From contig CAMZGD010000001.1 of NCBI GenBank assembly GCA_947306365.1, positions 62,001-126,000 of the forward strand: a DNA stretch of 64,000 bases, read 5' to 3'. A program made the position numbers and the translations under genes. Positions 36,781-45,715 of the stretch are shown piece by piece. The stretch comes from an uncultured Bacteroidales bacterium (GTDB lineage: Bacteria; Bacteroidota; Bacteroidia; Bacteroidales; UBA932). Below the pieces are notes generated by a model. The model made no database searches, had not been told where the DNA came from, and worked only from the letters and a program-made list of their open reading frames with translations. Every line of letters begins with the position of its first letter. The stretch's first letter is position 1.

Positions 36781-37916
36781 AGCAGCGGGGTATGGGTAAA
36801 GACGATGCGGGACGGTATGTCGCCGGTGTTGGCGCTCCATTTGAGCCGGCCTTCCGGCGAGAAGCAGTATACCTTGCCCGGCGTGACGTAGTCGCGGGCA
36901 TCGGTCACGAAGATCTCGCGGGTATTGGGGTTGACGGCGATGCCGTAAGGGTTCTGGAACTGCTGTTCCGTGCCGTCGGTGATGAACTTGCGGGTGACCA
37001 CCTGATGGGTTTTCACGTCGACGATGGCGTAGTTGACGTCGGAGGTCTGCGAAAAGTAATTCCAGGTGTTGCTGTAGACATAGAGCGAGTCGCCGCAGAG
37101 CGTCATGTCGGTGCAGGCCAGCAAGTCCAGCACGTCGATGACGGCATTGTTTTCCGAGCTGATGACGAAGGTCATCGAGGGGATGTCGTAGTAGTCGCCG
37201 CGGCTCGATACCCAGATGTTGCCGTAGGCGTCCGCTTCCATCCGATGAAGGTTCGGTGCCACGTCGATTTTCTGGACCTCCCGGAAGATATGCAGGTCGA
37301 CCACCGAGACCGTGTTGTCGTAGTTTGGCACGCGGTAGCCGCCGGAGTTCGCCACATAGAGATTGTCGCCGACGACGGCCATCTCCTCGGGCTGGTAGCC
37401 GACCGTGCAGGTGTCAATGATCTCGAGGGAGGAAGTGTCGATCTTGGCCACATAGCCCAGCCGGGCGTTCGGGTCGATCTCCACCGGGCCGGCGTAGGAG
37501 CTGACATAGGCATACTGGTCCTTGAAGGTGATGGACCGGCAGTTCGGGATGGAAATCTGGTCGATATGCCAGCCGGTCCGGACATCGATCACCTCCACGA
37601 GATTCGAACAGTTGACCACCACCCAGAGTCTGCTGCCGTAGATGGCCATGTCGTTGCCTACGTCGCCCAGCTCCTGCACGATTTCAGGATTGCGTTCCGC
37701 GAAGATGTTCTTGGAATAGATACCGGAAGCATAGTCGTAAAAGTCGAGCGTGCATTTGTTGCTGCCCATATTCCCTTCGTTGAGCAGGAAGAAGCCGGCG
37801 ATGTCGCCCGCATCTCCGCCTCCGACGCCGGTCTGCGTAGACGGGATGATCTCTTCGGGTTCGCGGCAGGCGGCCAGGACCAGCAGCAGGGAAAGGAGAA
37901 ACAGTATCTTTTTCAT
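36777..37916 (-). CDS. btuG: BtuG-like surface beta-propeller lipoprotein
   Basis: A 379-residue lipoprotein (signal MKKILFLLSLLLVLAAC, C17) followed by repeated YncE/SMP-30-like blades: NDMAIYGSRLWVVVNCSNLVEVID, EEMAVVGDNLYVANSGG, NLHRMEADAYGNIWVSSRG, NPYGIAVNPNTREIFVTDA. In Bacteroides thetaiotaomicron, BtuG is a surface propeller that caps BtuB and binds B12 with very high affinity; gene order and fold fit that role here. The assignment is by context and fold. Confidence 0.8.
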   Translation of the reverse strand: MKKILFLLSLLLVLAACREPEEIIPSTQTGVGGGDAGDIAGFFLLNEGNMGSNKCTLDFYDYASGIYSKNIFAERNPEIVQELGDVGNDMAIYGSRLWVVVNCSNLVEVIDVRTGWHIDQISIPNCRSITFKDQYAYVSSYAGPVEIDPNARLGYVAKIDTSSLEIIDTCTVGYQPEEMAVVGDNLYVANSGGYRVPNYDNTVSVVDLHIFREVQKIDVAPNLHRMEADAYGNIWVSSRGDYYDIPSMTFVISSENNAVIDVLDLLACTDMTLCGDSLYVYSNTWNYFSQTSDVNYAIVDVKTHQVVTRKFITDGTEQQFQNPYGIAVNPNTREIFVTDARDYVTPGKVYCFSPEGRLKWSANTGDIPSRIVFTHTPLL

Positions 37917-37920
37917 GGCA

Positions 37921-39891
37921 TTACAGAATCCACGACAAAATTAATCGAAAATTCGTTCCGGGCATCGGATAGCACTTCACAACTTCGTATTGCTGGTTGA
38001 AAATGTTGTTGACCGCCAGGGTGCCTTTCAGTTCGTGCGCGCCGGCCTTGAAGCCGCGCGAAAGCGACAGGTCGCTGGTGTACCAGGGCTGGGCGTGGTT
38101 CTCCGGGATGTTGGCCACGGCTTCGTAGCGTTCTCCCGTGTAGAGGAAACTGTAGTCGAGGTGCCAGGCCTTCCACTGGAAACCGGCGATCAGCGAGCCG
38201 CTGTGCCAGGGGATATAGGGAATCTGTCCGCCGTACCACGGGCTTTCCGGATCGGTGAAGTCCTGGGCTTTCTGGAAGGTGTAGGTGAGCCGCAGGTCGG
38301 CGGTCACGCCGCCGACGGCCATCGATGCGCTGGCCGCCGCATCCAGCCCGCGGATGCCCACCCGCCCGAGGTTGACCATCGTCCACTGGAACTGGTTGGA
38401 GGCGGGCATCGCGATGATCTTGTTCTCCACTTCGTTGTAGTAGGCGTCGAGCGAGATGCCCGCTTTCCGGAGCCGGCTTTTCGGGAAGGTCCTGTCCCAG
38501 GTAAGCCCGATGTTGTACTGGGCGGTGAATTCGGGTTTCAAGTATTTGTTGCCGATGAACGTGTAATAGAGGTCGTTGAGCGTGGGCATGCGGAAGATCC
38601 GCTTGTAGAAGGCGCGCAGCGAAAGGTTCCTGCTCTCGAACGGCGTGTATTGCAGGACGGCGGTCGGCGTCCAGTGGCTGCGGTGTCCGGCGGCGGCACC
38701 CGCCTGGCGGGCGTAGTCGGCGACGAACGTATGGAGCAGGCTCCCCTGCAGCTTGAGTTTCTCCAGGCGCAGCGAGGTGGAAAGGGCGGTCAGCACCGTA
38801 TGGCGCGACGGATAGACAAAGTTCACCAGGTCCGCGTCGAGCGTGTTGAACTGGTAGTCCGCCGCCAGGTCCACGTCCCACCGGCGGGTGATGCGGTATT
38901 CCTGTGCGACCGAAGCGTATGCTTCCTGCTGCCGGTACCGGTTGTCCACGTACATCGTCGAGACGTCGAGGCGCGGGTCCGACAGGTAGTGCAGGTAGTC
39001 GTAAGCGTATTTGAAGCTGGCGTTCACGTGGTAGTCGCCCCATTCCTTGTAGAGGGAACCCTGCGTGAAGAAGTCCGTGTCCCACTGCCTGTCCTCGTGG
39101 CGGAACTTGCCCGGCTCTTCGCGCACGAACGCGCCGGGGTAGCCGCGCTCCGAGTCGTAGAAGTAGAACTTGAGCCGCCAGTTCCCGTCGGGAATGCGGC
39201 CGAAGAAGCCGTCTTCGACGCGCAGGGCCCGTACGTCGCCGTTCTGCCGCACGGCCGTGGTGTCGTAGCCGTCCTTTTTCCGGTAGGAGAACCGGTAGCG
39301 GCCGGTCGTGTAAAGGTATTCGGCGTTGAATGAATTCGACGCGCGGGCGCCGACCCGCTGCTCCCAGTAGACCGACGGATTGACCGTGCCGAACGAACCC
39401 CCGGCCAGCGAAGCCTTGAGGTTCGTGCGACGTCCGTTTCGGAAAACGGGCGTCCGGGTCTGGAGGTAGACGGCGCTGGCCGAAGCGTAGTCTTTGGCCG
39501 ACTGCACGGCCGTTCCCTTCTGGCCGTTGTAGAGCGTCACCGACTCCATGTTTTCGAGGGAATACTTGCCCAGGTCGATCTGGCCGTTCTGGGCGTTGCC
39601 CAGCTGGACGCCGTCGTAGAACACGCCCACGTGCTGGGAACCCATGCTGCGGACGTTGATCGTCTTCAGGCCGCCGACACCGCCGTAATCCTTGATCTGC
39701 ACGCCGGAAAAATACCGGATGGCGTCGGCCACGGATAGCGCGTTGAGCCGTTCCAGCCGTTCGCCCTGCAGGGTCTGGGCCGGAATCACCTTGTCGGGCT
39801 GCCGGTAGGCGGTCACCACCGATTCCGGGAGGACATCTATCGAGTCGGGCGGGGCGGCGAGCGCCAGCAGAATAACCAGGGAACGGATCAT
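37921..39891 (-). CDS. btuB: TonB-dependent outer-membrane cobalamin receptor (BtuB-like)
   Basis: A 656-residue TonB-dependent receptor. After a short signal peptide, the TonB box/plug region is visible (ESVVTAYRQPDKVIPAQTLQGERLERLNALSVADAIRYFSGVQIKDYGGVGGLKTINVRSMGSQHVGVFYDGV), then a beta-barrel ending in an aromatic strand (NFRLILSWIL). It moves cobalamin across the outer membrane. It overlaps the upstream PKD lipoprotein gene by 4 nt and lies 4 nt ahead of the BtuG-like gene. Confidence 0.88.
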   Translation of the reverse strand: MIRSLVILLALAAPPDSIDVLPESVVTAYRQPDKVIPAQTLQGERLERLNALSVADAIRYFSGVQIKDYGGVGGLKTINVRSMGSQHVGVFYDGVQLGNAQNGQIDLGKYSLENMESVTLYNGQKGTAVQSAKDYASASAVYLQTRTPVFRNGRRTNLKASLAGGSFGTVNPSVYWEQRVGARASNSFNAEYLYTTGRYRFSYRKKDGYDTTAVRQNGDVRALRVEDGFFGRIPDGNWRLKFYFYDSERGYPGAFVREEPGKFRHEDRQWDTDFFTQGSLYKEWGDYHVNASFKYAYDYLHYLSDPRLDVSTMYVDNRYRQQEAYASVAQEYRITRRWDVDLAADYQFNTLDADLVNFVYPSRHTVLTALSTSLRLEKLKLQGSLLHTFVADYARQAGAAAGHRSHWTPTAVLQYTPFESRNLSLRAFYKRIFRMPTLNDLYYTFIGNKYLKPEFTAQYNIGLTWDRTFPKSRLRKAGISLDAYYNEVENKIIAMPASNQFQWTMVNLGRVGIRGLDAAASASMAVGGVTADLRLTYTFQKAQDFTDPESPWYGGQIPYIPWHSGSLIAGFQWKAWHLDYSFLYTGERYEAVANIPENHAQPWYTSDLSLSRGFKAGAHELKGTLAVNNIFNQQYEVVKCYPMPGTNFRLILSWIL

Positions 39892-41375
39892 TTCACCAGA
39901 TTGTAGTCGATGACGTCCATCACCTCCGTGGACAATTCGCCCAGCCAGCCGCTCTTGGCGTTGAGGCCGGTCTGGACTTTTACGAAGTCGATGTACTGCA
40001 GGCTTGCGGGCTTGCCGTCGAAGGTCACGGCGTCGGCGATCCTGAAATGGTTGCAGCCGGCCGTGATGCCCGTTGCTTCATCGGGCAACATGTCGATCGG
40101 GCTGAAATTGTCTGCGTAACCCCATCCGTAATCGGGGTTGATCCACAGGACGCCGCTTCCGGAAGCGTCGTAGTTGCGCGCTTCAAGCCGGGTTCCGCGC
40201 AGCGTGTAGCTGTCCGGTCCGATCCAGGCGGGATAGTAGTAATCCTGCCGGTGGTAGGCGGACAGATAGTCGATGGAACCGCTGCCGCCCCGGTTGTCGG
40301 TCCAGGCGACGGGCCGTCCCGGCGCTTCGGGCCGGTAGTAGGTCACGGCATAATCCTGCAGGGTGCAGTCCAGGCCGTATTCCGAACCCTTGAGTTCATA
40401 CCAGGTGTCGTCGGGAAGGCCGTTCCCGTCCTCGTCCTGCATCACCCAGACGATGCCCGGCTCGGAGTAGTTGGTGTAGACGGAATTCCTGACGGCGAAA
40501 TCGTATCCGCCGCTGCACGCCACGCTGTGGTCGAAGCCCACGACGAGCGAGCCGCCGAATCCGCCCAGCGAGACGTAGTTGCCGTCCTGCATCCGTGCGA
40601 AGGCATAGGCGCAGGCTTCTTCCATCGTCGTGGCGGTGTAGTTTTCATTGATGAACTGTCCGGGCGCCGGCGTGAAGTCGAAGACCCGGTTGCAGTTCGG
40701 GGCGCTGCCGGCGGCGGCGCTGCGGTGATAGGTGCCTTCGGGCGGGCACACGAGCACCGTAAGCGTATGCTCTGCCACGGCCTGTCCGTCGACGAACATC
40801 CGGAATCCGACGGTGTGGCTGCCCTGCTGCACCGCTTCAAAGCGGTAGAGCGGGTCGGGGCCCTGCTGGACGGTAGTCCCGTCAAGGTTCCAGCAGAACG
40901 TGCAGTCTTTCGTCGTGTCGATGCCGAAGGGCAGCAGCCGGATGGCGCGGCCGAGCGCGACGTGGTATTCGCTGCGCTCGAAAGTGATGTCGACGCTGTC
41001 GACGGGCGGCATCGGCGGCTCCGGCGGCGGGGTGTCGTCGTATACGTCGAAGCGGATCTCCAGGAAATCCCGGCCCCATTCCGTAGTAACTTCTACCGTG
41101 ATGTAGTACACCCCGGGGGCGTCGGGCGTGAACGTGAAGGTTTCGCCGGTTCCGACGGTTTCCCCGTTGACCAGCCAGCGGATGACGGCCTGGTCGGTCA
41201 AATGCTCGAAGCTCGGTGAGACCGTGCAGGATTCACCGAGCTTGACAGGGAAAACCTTTCCGCCTGAAAGGGCCACGATGGGGGGCAACCCTTCCTCTCC
41301 CCCCTCGTGGCAACCCCATGCTCCGAAGAGCGACACTATAATTAAAACGAAAATGGAAAGGCGGCGGAAAAGCAT
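39888..41375 (-). CDS. PKD-domain surface lipoprotein of the B12 locus
   Basis: A 495-residue lipoprotein (lipid C22 in GAWGC). Residues ~30-110 form a PKD-like beta domain (ETFTFTPDAPGVYYITVEVTTEWG), followed by a PPPEPPMPP linker, a second beta domain and a ~250-residue C-terminal part with the YDFAVRNSVYTNYSEPGIVWVMQDEDGNGLPDDTWYELKGSEYG segment seen in Bacteroidetes cell-surface proteins. It is the second gene after the cobalamin riboswitch, so it probably helps capture B12 or its analogues at the cell surface. No direct function is known to me. Confidence 0.7.
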   Translation of the reverse strand: MLFRRLSIFVLIIVSLFGAWGCHEGGEEGLPPIVALSGGKVFPVKLGESCTVSPSFEHLTDQAVIRWLVNGETVGTGETFTFTPDAPGVYYITVEVTTEWGRDFLEIRFDVYDDTPPPEPPMPPVDSVDITFERSEYHVALGRAIRLLPFGIDTTKDCTFCWNLDGTTVQQGPDPLYRFEAVQQGSHTVGFRMFVDGQAVAEHTLTVLVCPPEGTYHRSAAAGSAPNCNRVFDFTPAPGQFINENYTATTMEEACAYAFARMQDGNYVSLGGFGGSLVVGFDHSVACSGGYDFAVRNSVYTNYSEPGIVWVMQDEDGNGLPDDTWYELKGSEYGLDCTLQDYAVTYYRPEAPGRPVAWTDNRGGSGSIDYLSAYHRQDYYYPAWIGPDSYTLRGTRLEARNYDASGSGVLWINPDYGWGYADNFSPIDMLPDEATGITAGCNHFRIADAVTFDGKPASLQYIDFVKVQTGLNAKSGWLGELSTEVMDVIDYNLVK

Positions 41376-41383
41376 GGGTCGGA

Positions 41384-42529
41384 TCAGTCGGGATAGACGC
41401 GCACCGTGATGTCGTCGATGGCGAAATAGGTCGGCGCGTTGAAGCCGTACTCACCGTAGAGTTCCTCGGAACCGGAGAGCGAGAAGACGATCTTGTCGAC
41501 TTCACCCAGCCCGGAAAGATCCCATTTTCTCCAATCGGAGTAGACGATTCCGTTCTTTGCCAGGAAGAATTCCGAAGTGCCGGTGACCGTGCCGTCCAGG
41601 TAGCCCGTGGCGGTAGCTTTGAAAAAGCCGTCCGAAGGAGCCAGGGGACTGCAGTAGGTGTTGCCGTAAATCAGGACGTGCCAGGTGTAGCTGGTGTTGT
41701 TGACCATCACCGACTCCACATAGCGGGCCTGGTCCCCCAGGTAGAGGGCGGCGGGGTTCGTGCCCCAGGCGCCGCCGTCATAGACGACGGCGAAGTTGTC
41801 GGAGCCGTTCGCTCCGGCGCCTTTACGGATGACTTCCTGGCTGACGTTGATGACTTCCAGCTGCTGCAGGTATCCGAAGTCGCGGTCGGTCATGGTATTG
41901 CAGCCGTAATTGGAGATGGCGATGCCGCCGCCGGAGATGCCGCCGCTCCAGGATGCAGGATCATAAGGGGACACCAGGCCGGAAATGAAGGTGTTGTTCT
42001 CGTCGTTCCAGTTGCAGCCCGTACCGTAGAGGATGGGTCCGCTGTATTCCGGCTCGTCGATCAGGGAGGTCCAGTAGTTGATGATTTCGGCAGAGCCCTT
42101 ATAGTCCGCATCTTCGAAGGTCAGCACACGGGTCTCGCTGTAGCGCGGCAGGACGAGGGTCGTACCGTCGGAGAAATAGAAGGTGTAGGTTTCACCCCCC
42201 TTGACGACGTTGATGATGGAGCCGTCCTTGCCGTCCTTTCCATCCTTGCCCGGAGTGCCGTTTTCGCCGTCCTTGCCGTTGCGGATGGTCACCGAACCGC
42301 TTTTCTTGAAGGTGATGGTGTAGCTGCCGTCGGCATTCTGGGTGACGCCGGTCACGGCATCATCGTTCTGGAGGGTGCTCACCAGGGTTTTCAGCTGGTC
42401 GAGCTGGCTCTTGAGGTTGTCGATCGAGGCGCGCAGTTCACTGTCGTCGTAGCAGCCGGTCGCCAGGGATCCGGCCACAAACAGTACGAGAAGAAGTCCG
42501 CAGACTCTCCGTAAGTTCATCTTGAACAT
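41384..42529 (-). CDS. DUF4465-type surface lipoprotein with coiled coil and collagen-like segment
   Basis: A 381-residue lipoprotein (lipobox LATGC). After the signal comes a short coiled coil (ELRASIDNLKSQLDQLKTLVSTLQ), a beta hairpin, a collagen-like G-x-y run (GKDGENGTPGKDGKDGKDGS), and then a DUF4465-like beta-sandwich (TFEDADYKGSAEIINYW, WSGGISGGGIAISNY, YFAIDDITVRVY). It is the first gene under the cobalamin riboswitch, so it is a candidate surface B12-binding protein; Bacteroides loci carry similar extra lipoproteins (BtuH-type). Start at ATG 42529; 42520 is also possible. Confidence 0.72.
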   Translation of the reverse strand: MFKMNLRRVCGLLLVLFVAGSLATGCYDDSELRASIDNLKSQLDQLKTLVSTLQNDDAVTGVTQNADGSYTITFKKSGSVTIRNGKDGENGTPGKDGKDGKDGSIINVVKGGETYTFYFSDGTTLVLPRYSETRVLTFEDADYKGSAEIINYWTSLIDEPEYSGPILYGTGCNWNDENNTFISGLVSPYDPASWSGGISGGGIAISNYGCNTMTDRDFGYLQQLEVINVSQEVIRKGAGANGSDNFAVVYDGGAWGTNPAALYLGDQARYVESVMVNNTSYTWHVLIYGNTYCSPLAPSDGFFKATATGYLDGTVTGTSEFFLAKNGIVYSDWRKWDLSGLGEVDKIVFSLSGSEELYGEYGFNAPTYFAIDDITVRVYPD

Positions 42530-42599
42530 AGTCGTATGATTAAAGTTTGTCACAAAGTCTGTTTTGTGCGCCCGTGTTCCCGCAGGCAGGTCCAACAAC

Positions 42600-42773
42600 G
42601 TTGCAGCAGGCAGGTCTTCTGGCTCGTTCCTTCGCGGCGCCTTCCCGGGCGGGGCCCAGTGGCAGTCGAGTGCCGCGATTTCAGCGGAACATACAGCAGC
42701 GGGATCTGTTCAGGATTCTCACCTGATTCCCTTTTGATCCGCAGCGGCCGCTGGCCGGCTGCAGAACCTGATG
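42600..42773 (-). promoter_or_regulatory. Cobalamin riboswitch (adenosylcobalamin/B12 element)
   Basis: Reading the minus strand, GCCACTG (42657-42663) is followed downstream by the B12 box AGCCAGAAGACCTGCC (42609-42624), the two best conserved parts of the cobalamin aptamer, with several GC-rich helices between the promoter and the box. It lies in the leader of the DUF4465-PKD-btuB-btuG-btuF-btuC-btuD operon, about 80 nt before the first ATG. B12 binding is expected to turn the operon off. Confidence 0.93.
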
Positions 42774-42779
42774 CATCTA

Positions 42780-42810
42780 CAAAGGTAATCAGTTTTTCCG
42801 ATACGGCAAA
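42780..42810 (-). promoter_or_regulatory. Promoter of the cobalamin operon
   Basis: Minus strand TTTG (42807-42810), 19 nt, TACCTTTG (42780-42787). Predicted start ~42773, just upstream of the riboswitch helices. It sits immediately after the stop codon of the neighbouring glycosyltransferase gene. Confidence 0.8.
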
Positions 42811-43932
42811 TTAAATGTCGTGCTGCGCGAAGCGGAGCAACGCTTCGGCAAAGGCCGGCCAGGTGCAGGTTTCGCGGACGGTTCGGATGCGGGTGGCGAA
42901 AGCATCCGGTCCGGCGGCATAGAAGCGGCGGACGGCGTCCGCGACGGCTTCGGCGGAGATGCCGTCGGTCATCAGGCCGGTGCCGGGCTTCTCGATGCTT
43001 TCGGCAAGGCCGCCCACGGGCGTGGCGATGACGGGGACTTCGAAATGGAGGGCGATGGCGGTGATGCCGCTTTGCGTGGCGCTCTTGTAGGGGAGCACAC
43101 ACACGTCGGCGGCAGAGAAGAAACGGGGCACTTCCTCGTCGTCGATGTAGCGGTTGAACACCTTGATGCGGTCGGCACAGCCGGAAGCGGCGATCTGTGC
43201 TGCATATTTGTCGAAACTGCCGTAGCTTTCGCCCGCAATGACCAGCTGATACGACGGTCCGAGCAGAGGCAGGGCGTCGATGAGCAGGTCGAGACCCTTG
43301 TAGTCGCGGATCAGGCCGAAGAAAAGCAGCGTGCGCCGTCTGGGATCGAGGCCGAGGGCCTGCTGCGCTTCCGTACGGGAAATCCTGGCGCCGAAATGGT
43401 CGTAGAGCGGGTGCGGCTGCAGGATGTGCGGCTTGTCGGGTGTCAGCGACAGCATGTCGCGGAGCACGGCTTCGCTCATCGCCACACAGCCGCTGTTCTG
43501 GCGGAGGAACCAGCGGGAGAACGGTTTGTCGAAGAATTTCGGTTCGTGGGGAATCACATTGTCGAGCACCGTAATCACGGGGATGCCTTTTTTCCGCAGC
43601 CGCCGGGCCACTGTGCCCAGCGACGGGGCCAGGTAGCTCATCCAGTATTTCATGATCACCAGGTCCGGCTTCCAGGCCGCGATCCGGCGGGCGGCCGGCC
43701 GCCAGGAGAAAGGATTGACCGTGTCGAGCACGGCCTCGCTGTCGACCTGCTTCGCCTTGTCTTCCGGCGTTACGTACTGCGTTGTGCCCGGAAACAGGAA
43801 CGCGGGGTACTGCCGGGTGAACGTGAAGGCTTTCACGTCGTGGTTCCTGCCGAATTCCTCATAAAGGTCGGCATTGAACTGGGCGATTCCGCCCCGGAAG
43901 GGATAGAAGGTGGAGAGGAAGGCGATTCTCAT
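42811..43932 (-). CDS. Glycosyltransferase family 4
   Basis: A 373-residue GT-B enzyme: MRIAFLSTFYPFRGGIAQFN at the N-terminus, RTLLFFGLIRDYKGLDLLIDALPLL in the donor-binding half, and the E-x7-E-like SATQSGITAIALHFEVPVIATPVGGLAE motif. It overlaps the upstream HddC-GmhB gene by 4 nt and follows all genes for an activated heptose, so it probably transfers heptose or a nearby sugar in a surface glycan. Acceptor unknown. Confidence 0.87.
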   Translation of the reverse strand: MRIAFLSTFYPFRGGIAQFNADLYEEFGRNHDVKAFTFTRQYPAFLFPGTTQYVTPEDKAKQVDSEAVLDTVNPFSWRPAARRIAAWKPDLVIMKYWMSYLAPSLGTVARRLRKKGIPVITVLDNVIPHEPKFFDKPFSRWFLRQNSGCVAMSEAVLRDMLSLTPDKPHILQPHPLYDHFGARISRTEAQQALGLDPRRRTLLFFGLIRDYKGLDLLIDALPLLGPSYQLVIAGESYGSFDKYAAQIAASGCADRIKVFNRYIDDEEVPRFFSAADVCVLPYKSATQSGITAIALHFEVPVIATPVGGLAESIEKPGTGLMTDGISAEAVADAVRRFYAAGPDAFATRIRTVRETCTWPAFAEALLRFAQHDI

Positions 43933-45125
43933 GGTGTGTGGGATTGGGTCAGTCGTCGGGCAAAGGTAAGCAGGTTATCGGATTCTCCGATCCGGACGGC
44001 GGGAATGCCGGCCCGCTGCGCGAAGAGGAGGTCGGAATCGCTGTCCCCGGCCAGGATGCTGCGCTGCGGGTCGATGTCGGGGAAGTCGGCCAGCACCTCG
44101 TAGATCATCCCGGTGTTGGGCTTGCGGCGGGGATTCGCGTCGTCGGTGTCGGTGCAGACGTAGATGCGGTCGATGCGGCCGCCCGCCGCACGGATGCGGG
44201 CGCACATCCAGTCGTGGATCTGTTGCAGGTCGGCTTCGCGCATAAGGCCGCGGCCCACGCCCCGCTGGTTGGTGACGATCACGATGCGGCGGAAGAGCGG
44301 ATCGAGGAGCCGCAGCGCCTCGAGGGCCCCGTCGCAGAAGACGAATTCGTCGATCGATTTGACATAGTCGCCGGGCCGCAGCACATTGATCACGCCGTCG
44401 CGGTCGAGCAGCAGCGCGTCGTAGGGGTAGGGCCGCCAGGCGCCGGAGGCGAAATCGCGTCCGGCGCGGGCATAGTCGGCCGGAATGCCGATGTCGATGA
44501 AATAGCCTTCCGACCGGAAACCGGCAAGCCGTCCGCTGCCCGCCAGGGGTTCGAAGCAGTCGCGTTCCAGGGAAAACCGTTCCGGCATCGTTTCCAGGGC
44601 GTCGCGCCGCAGCAGATACACGCCGCCGTTGACAAGGCCTGATGTGCAGGGGCGTTTCTCGTGGAAGGCCGTGATGCGTCCCTGCGCATCGCAGGTCACT
44701 TCCCCGTATCGGTCGAAATTGCGCATCGGTTTGAGCGCCAGCGTGGCCAGCGCATCCTTTTCCCGGTGGAAAGCCGCCATCGCCGCGTAGTCGACGCCGA
44801 AGAACGTGTCGCCGTTGAGGATGAAGACATCGGGTTCACCGGCCTGCCGCAGGGCCAGGCGTACGCCGCCGCCGGTACCCAGCGGTTCGGATTCCACCAC
44901 GCAGGTGATCCGGGCCCCGGACCGGCGCTCCGCCGCCCAGGCCTCAACCGCTTCGTGCCGGTAGCCCAGCGAAAGGATGATATGGTCGAACCCGGCTTCT
45001 TCCAGATGGTCCGCCAGCGCCTCGAGGAACGGGCGTCCGGCCACCGGCGCCAGGCATTTCGGCAGGTCCGCGACTGCACTGCGCAGCCGCGTGCCCTTGC
45101 CGCCGGCCAGCACCACGCATTCCAT
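43929..45125 (-). CDS. Fused heptose-1-phosphate nucleotidyltransferase and heptose-bisphosphate phosphatase (HddC-GmhB)
   Basis: A 398-residue two-domain enzyme. Residues 1-~230 are a sugar nucleotidyltransferase (VVLAGGKGTRLRSAVADLPKCLAPVAGRPFLE, NGDTFFGVD). Residues ~236-398 are a HAD phosphatase (LLLDRDGVINVLRPGDYVK, IVTNQRGVGRG, KPNTGMIYEVL, AGDSDSDLLFA) of the GmhB/HisB-N type. The Cys/His zinc loop of E. coli GmhB is missing: the region reads VCTDTDDANPRRKPN. In Bacteroides the pathway goes through the alpha anomer to GDP-heptose. Start at ATG 45125, which shares one base with the gmhA stop (TGATG). Confidence 0.85.
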   Translation of the reverse strand: MECVVLAGGKGTRLRSAVADLPKCLAPVAGRPFLEALADHLEEAGFDHIILSLGYRHEAVEAWAAERRSGARITCVVESEPLGTGGGVRLALRQAGEPDVFILNGDTFFGVDYAAMAAFHREKDALATLALKPMRNFDRYGEVTCDAQGRITAFHEKRPCTSGLVNGGVYLLRRDALETMPERFSLERDCFEPLAGSGRLAGFRSEGYFIDIGIPADYARAGRDFASGAWRPYPYDALLLDRDGVINVLRPGDYVKSIDEFVFCDGALEALRLLDPLFRRIVIVTNQRGVGRGLMREADLQQIHDWMCARIRAAGGRIDRIYVCTDTDDANPRRKPNTGMIYEVLADFPDIDPQRSILAGDSDSDLLFAQRAGIPAVRIGESDNLLTFARRLTQSHTP

Positions 45126-45715
45126 CACCGGCCCTCCCCGAAGATGGCCTGCTCCACGAGTTCACAGATGATGTGGCCGATGGTGATGTGGGCTTCCTGG
45201 ATCCGGGGCGTGTCGGTGGAGGGGACATTGACCAGCAGGTCGGAAAGTTCTTTCATCCGGCCGCCGTCCGCACCGGTCAGGCCGATGGTGCGTACCCCTT
45301 TTTCGCGGCAGACCTCGAAAGCCCGCAGGATGTTGGCGGAATTGCCCGACGTGGAGAGGCCGACCAGGATGTCGCCGGGCTGTCCCAGACCGGAAATCAG
45401 GCGGGCGAACACCTGTTCGTAGCCGTAGTCGTTGGCGACGGCCGTCAGGTAGGACGTGTTGCCGTGCAGGGCGTCGGCGGGCAGGACGGGCCGGTCGAAA
45501 TAGAACCGGCCGGAAAACTCAGCCGCCAGGTGCTGGGCGTCGGCGGCGCTGCCGCCGTTGCCGCAGAAGTACACGCGTCCGCCCTTTCGGAAGCAGTCGG
45601 TGATTTCGTCGACGGCCCGGCCGATGACGGCCTTCAGGGCGTCGTCCTGTCCGATGCGCGTGAGCGTGTCGAGATGCGCCGCGATGCGGGCGCCGATCAT
45701 TGCTGTACGGTCCAT
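45125..45715 (-). CDS. gmhA: Sedoheptulose-7-phosphate isomerase
   Basis: A 196-residue SIS-domain enzyme turning sedoheptulose 7-phosphate into D-glycero-D-manno-heptose 7-phosphate. GRVYFCGNGGSAADAQHLAAEFSGRF, VGLSTSGNSANILRAFE and the C-terminal EAHITIGHIICELVE helix are typical. Overlaps the hddA gene end by 19 nt and shares a base with the following fused gene, so it is translated as part of the cassette. Confidence 0.95.
   Translation of the reverse strand: MDRTAMIGARIAAHLDTLTRIGQDDALKAVIGRAVDEITDCFRKGGRVYFCGNGGSAADAQHLAAEFSGRFYFDRPVLPADALHGNTSYLTAVANDYGYEQVFARLISGLGQPGDILVGLSTSGNSANILRAFEVCREKGVRTIGLTGADGGRMKELSDLLVNVPSTDTPRIQEAHITIGHIICELVEQAIFGEGR

Noticed and set aside
42536-42814. 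Small open frame across the riboswitch on the plus strand
   Set aside because: Overlaps the conserved B12 box and GCCACTG element; the DNA is explained by RNA structure on the minus strand.
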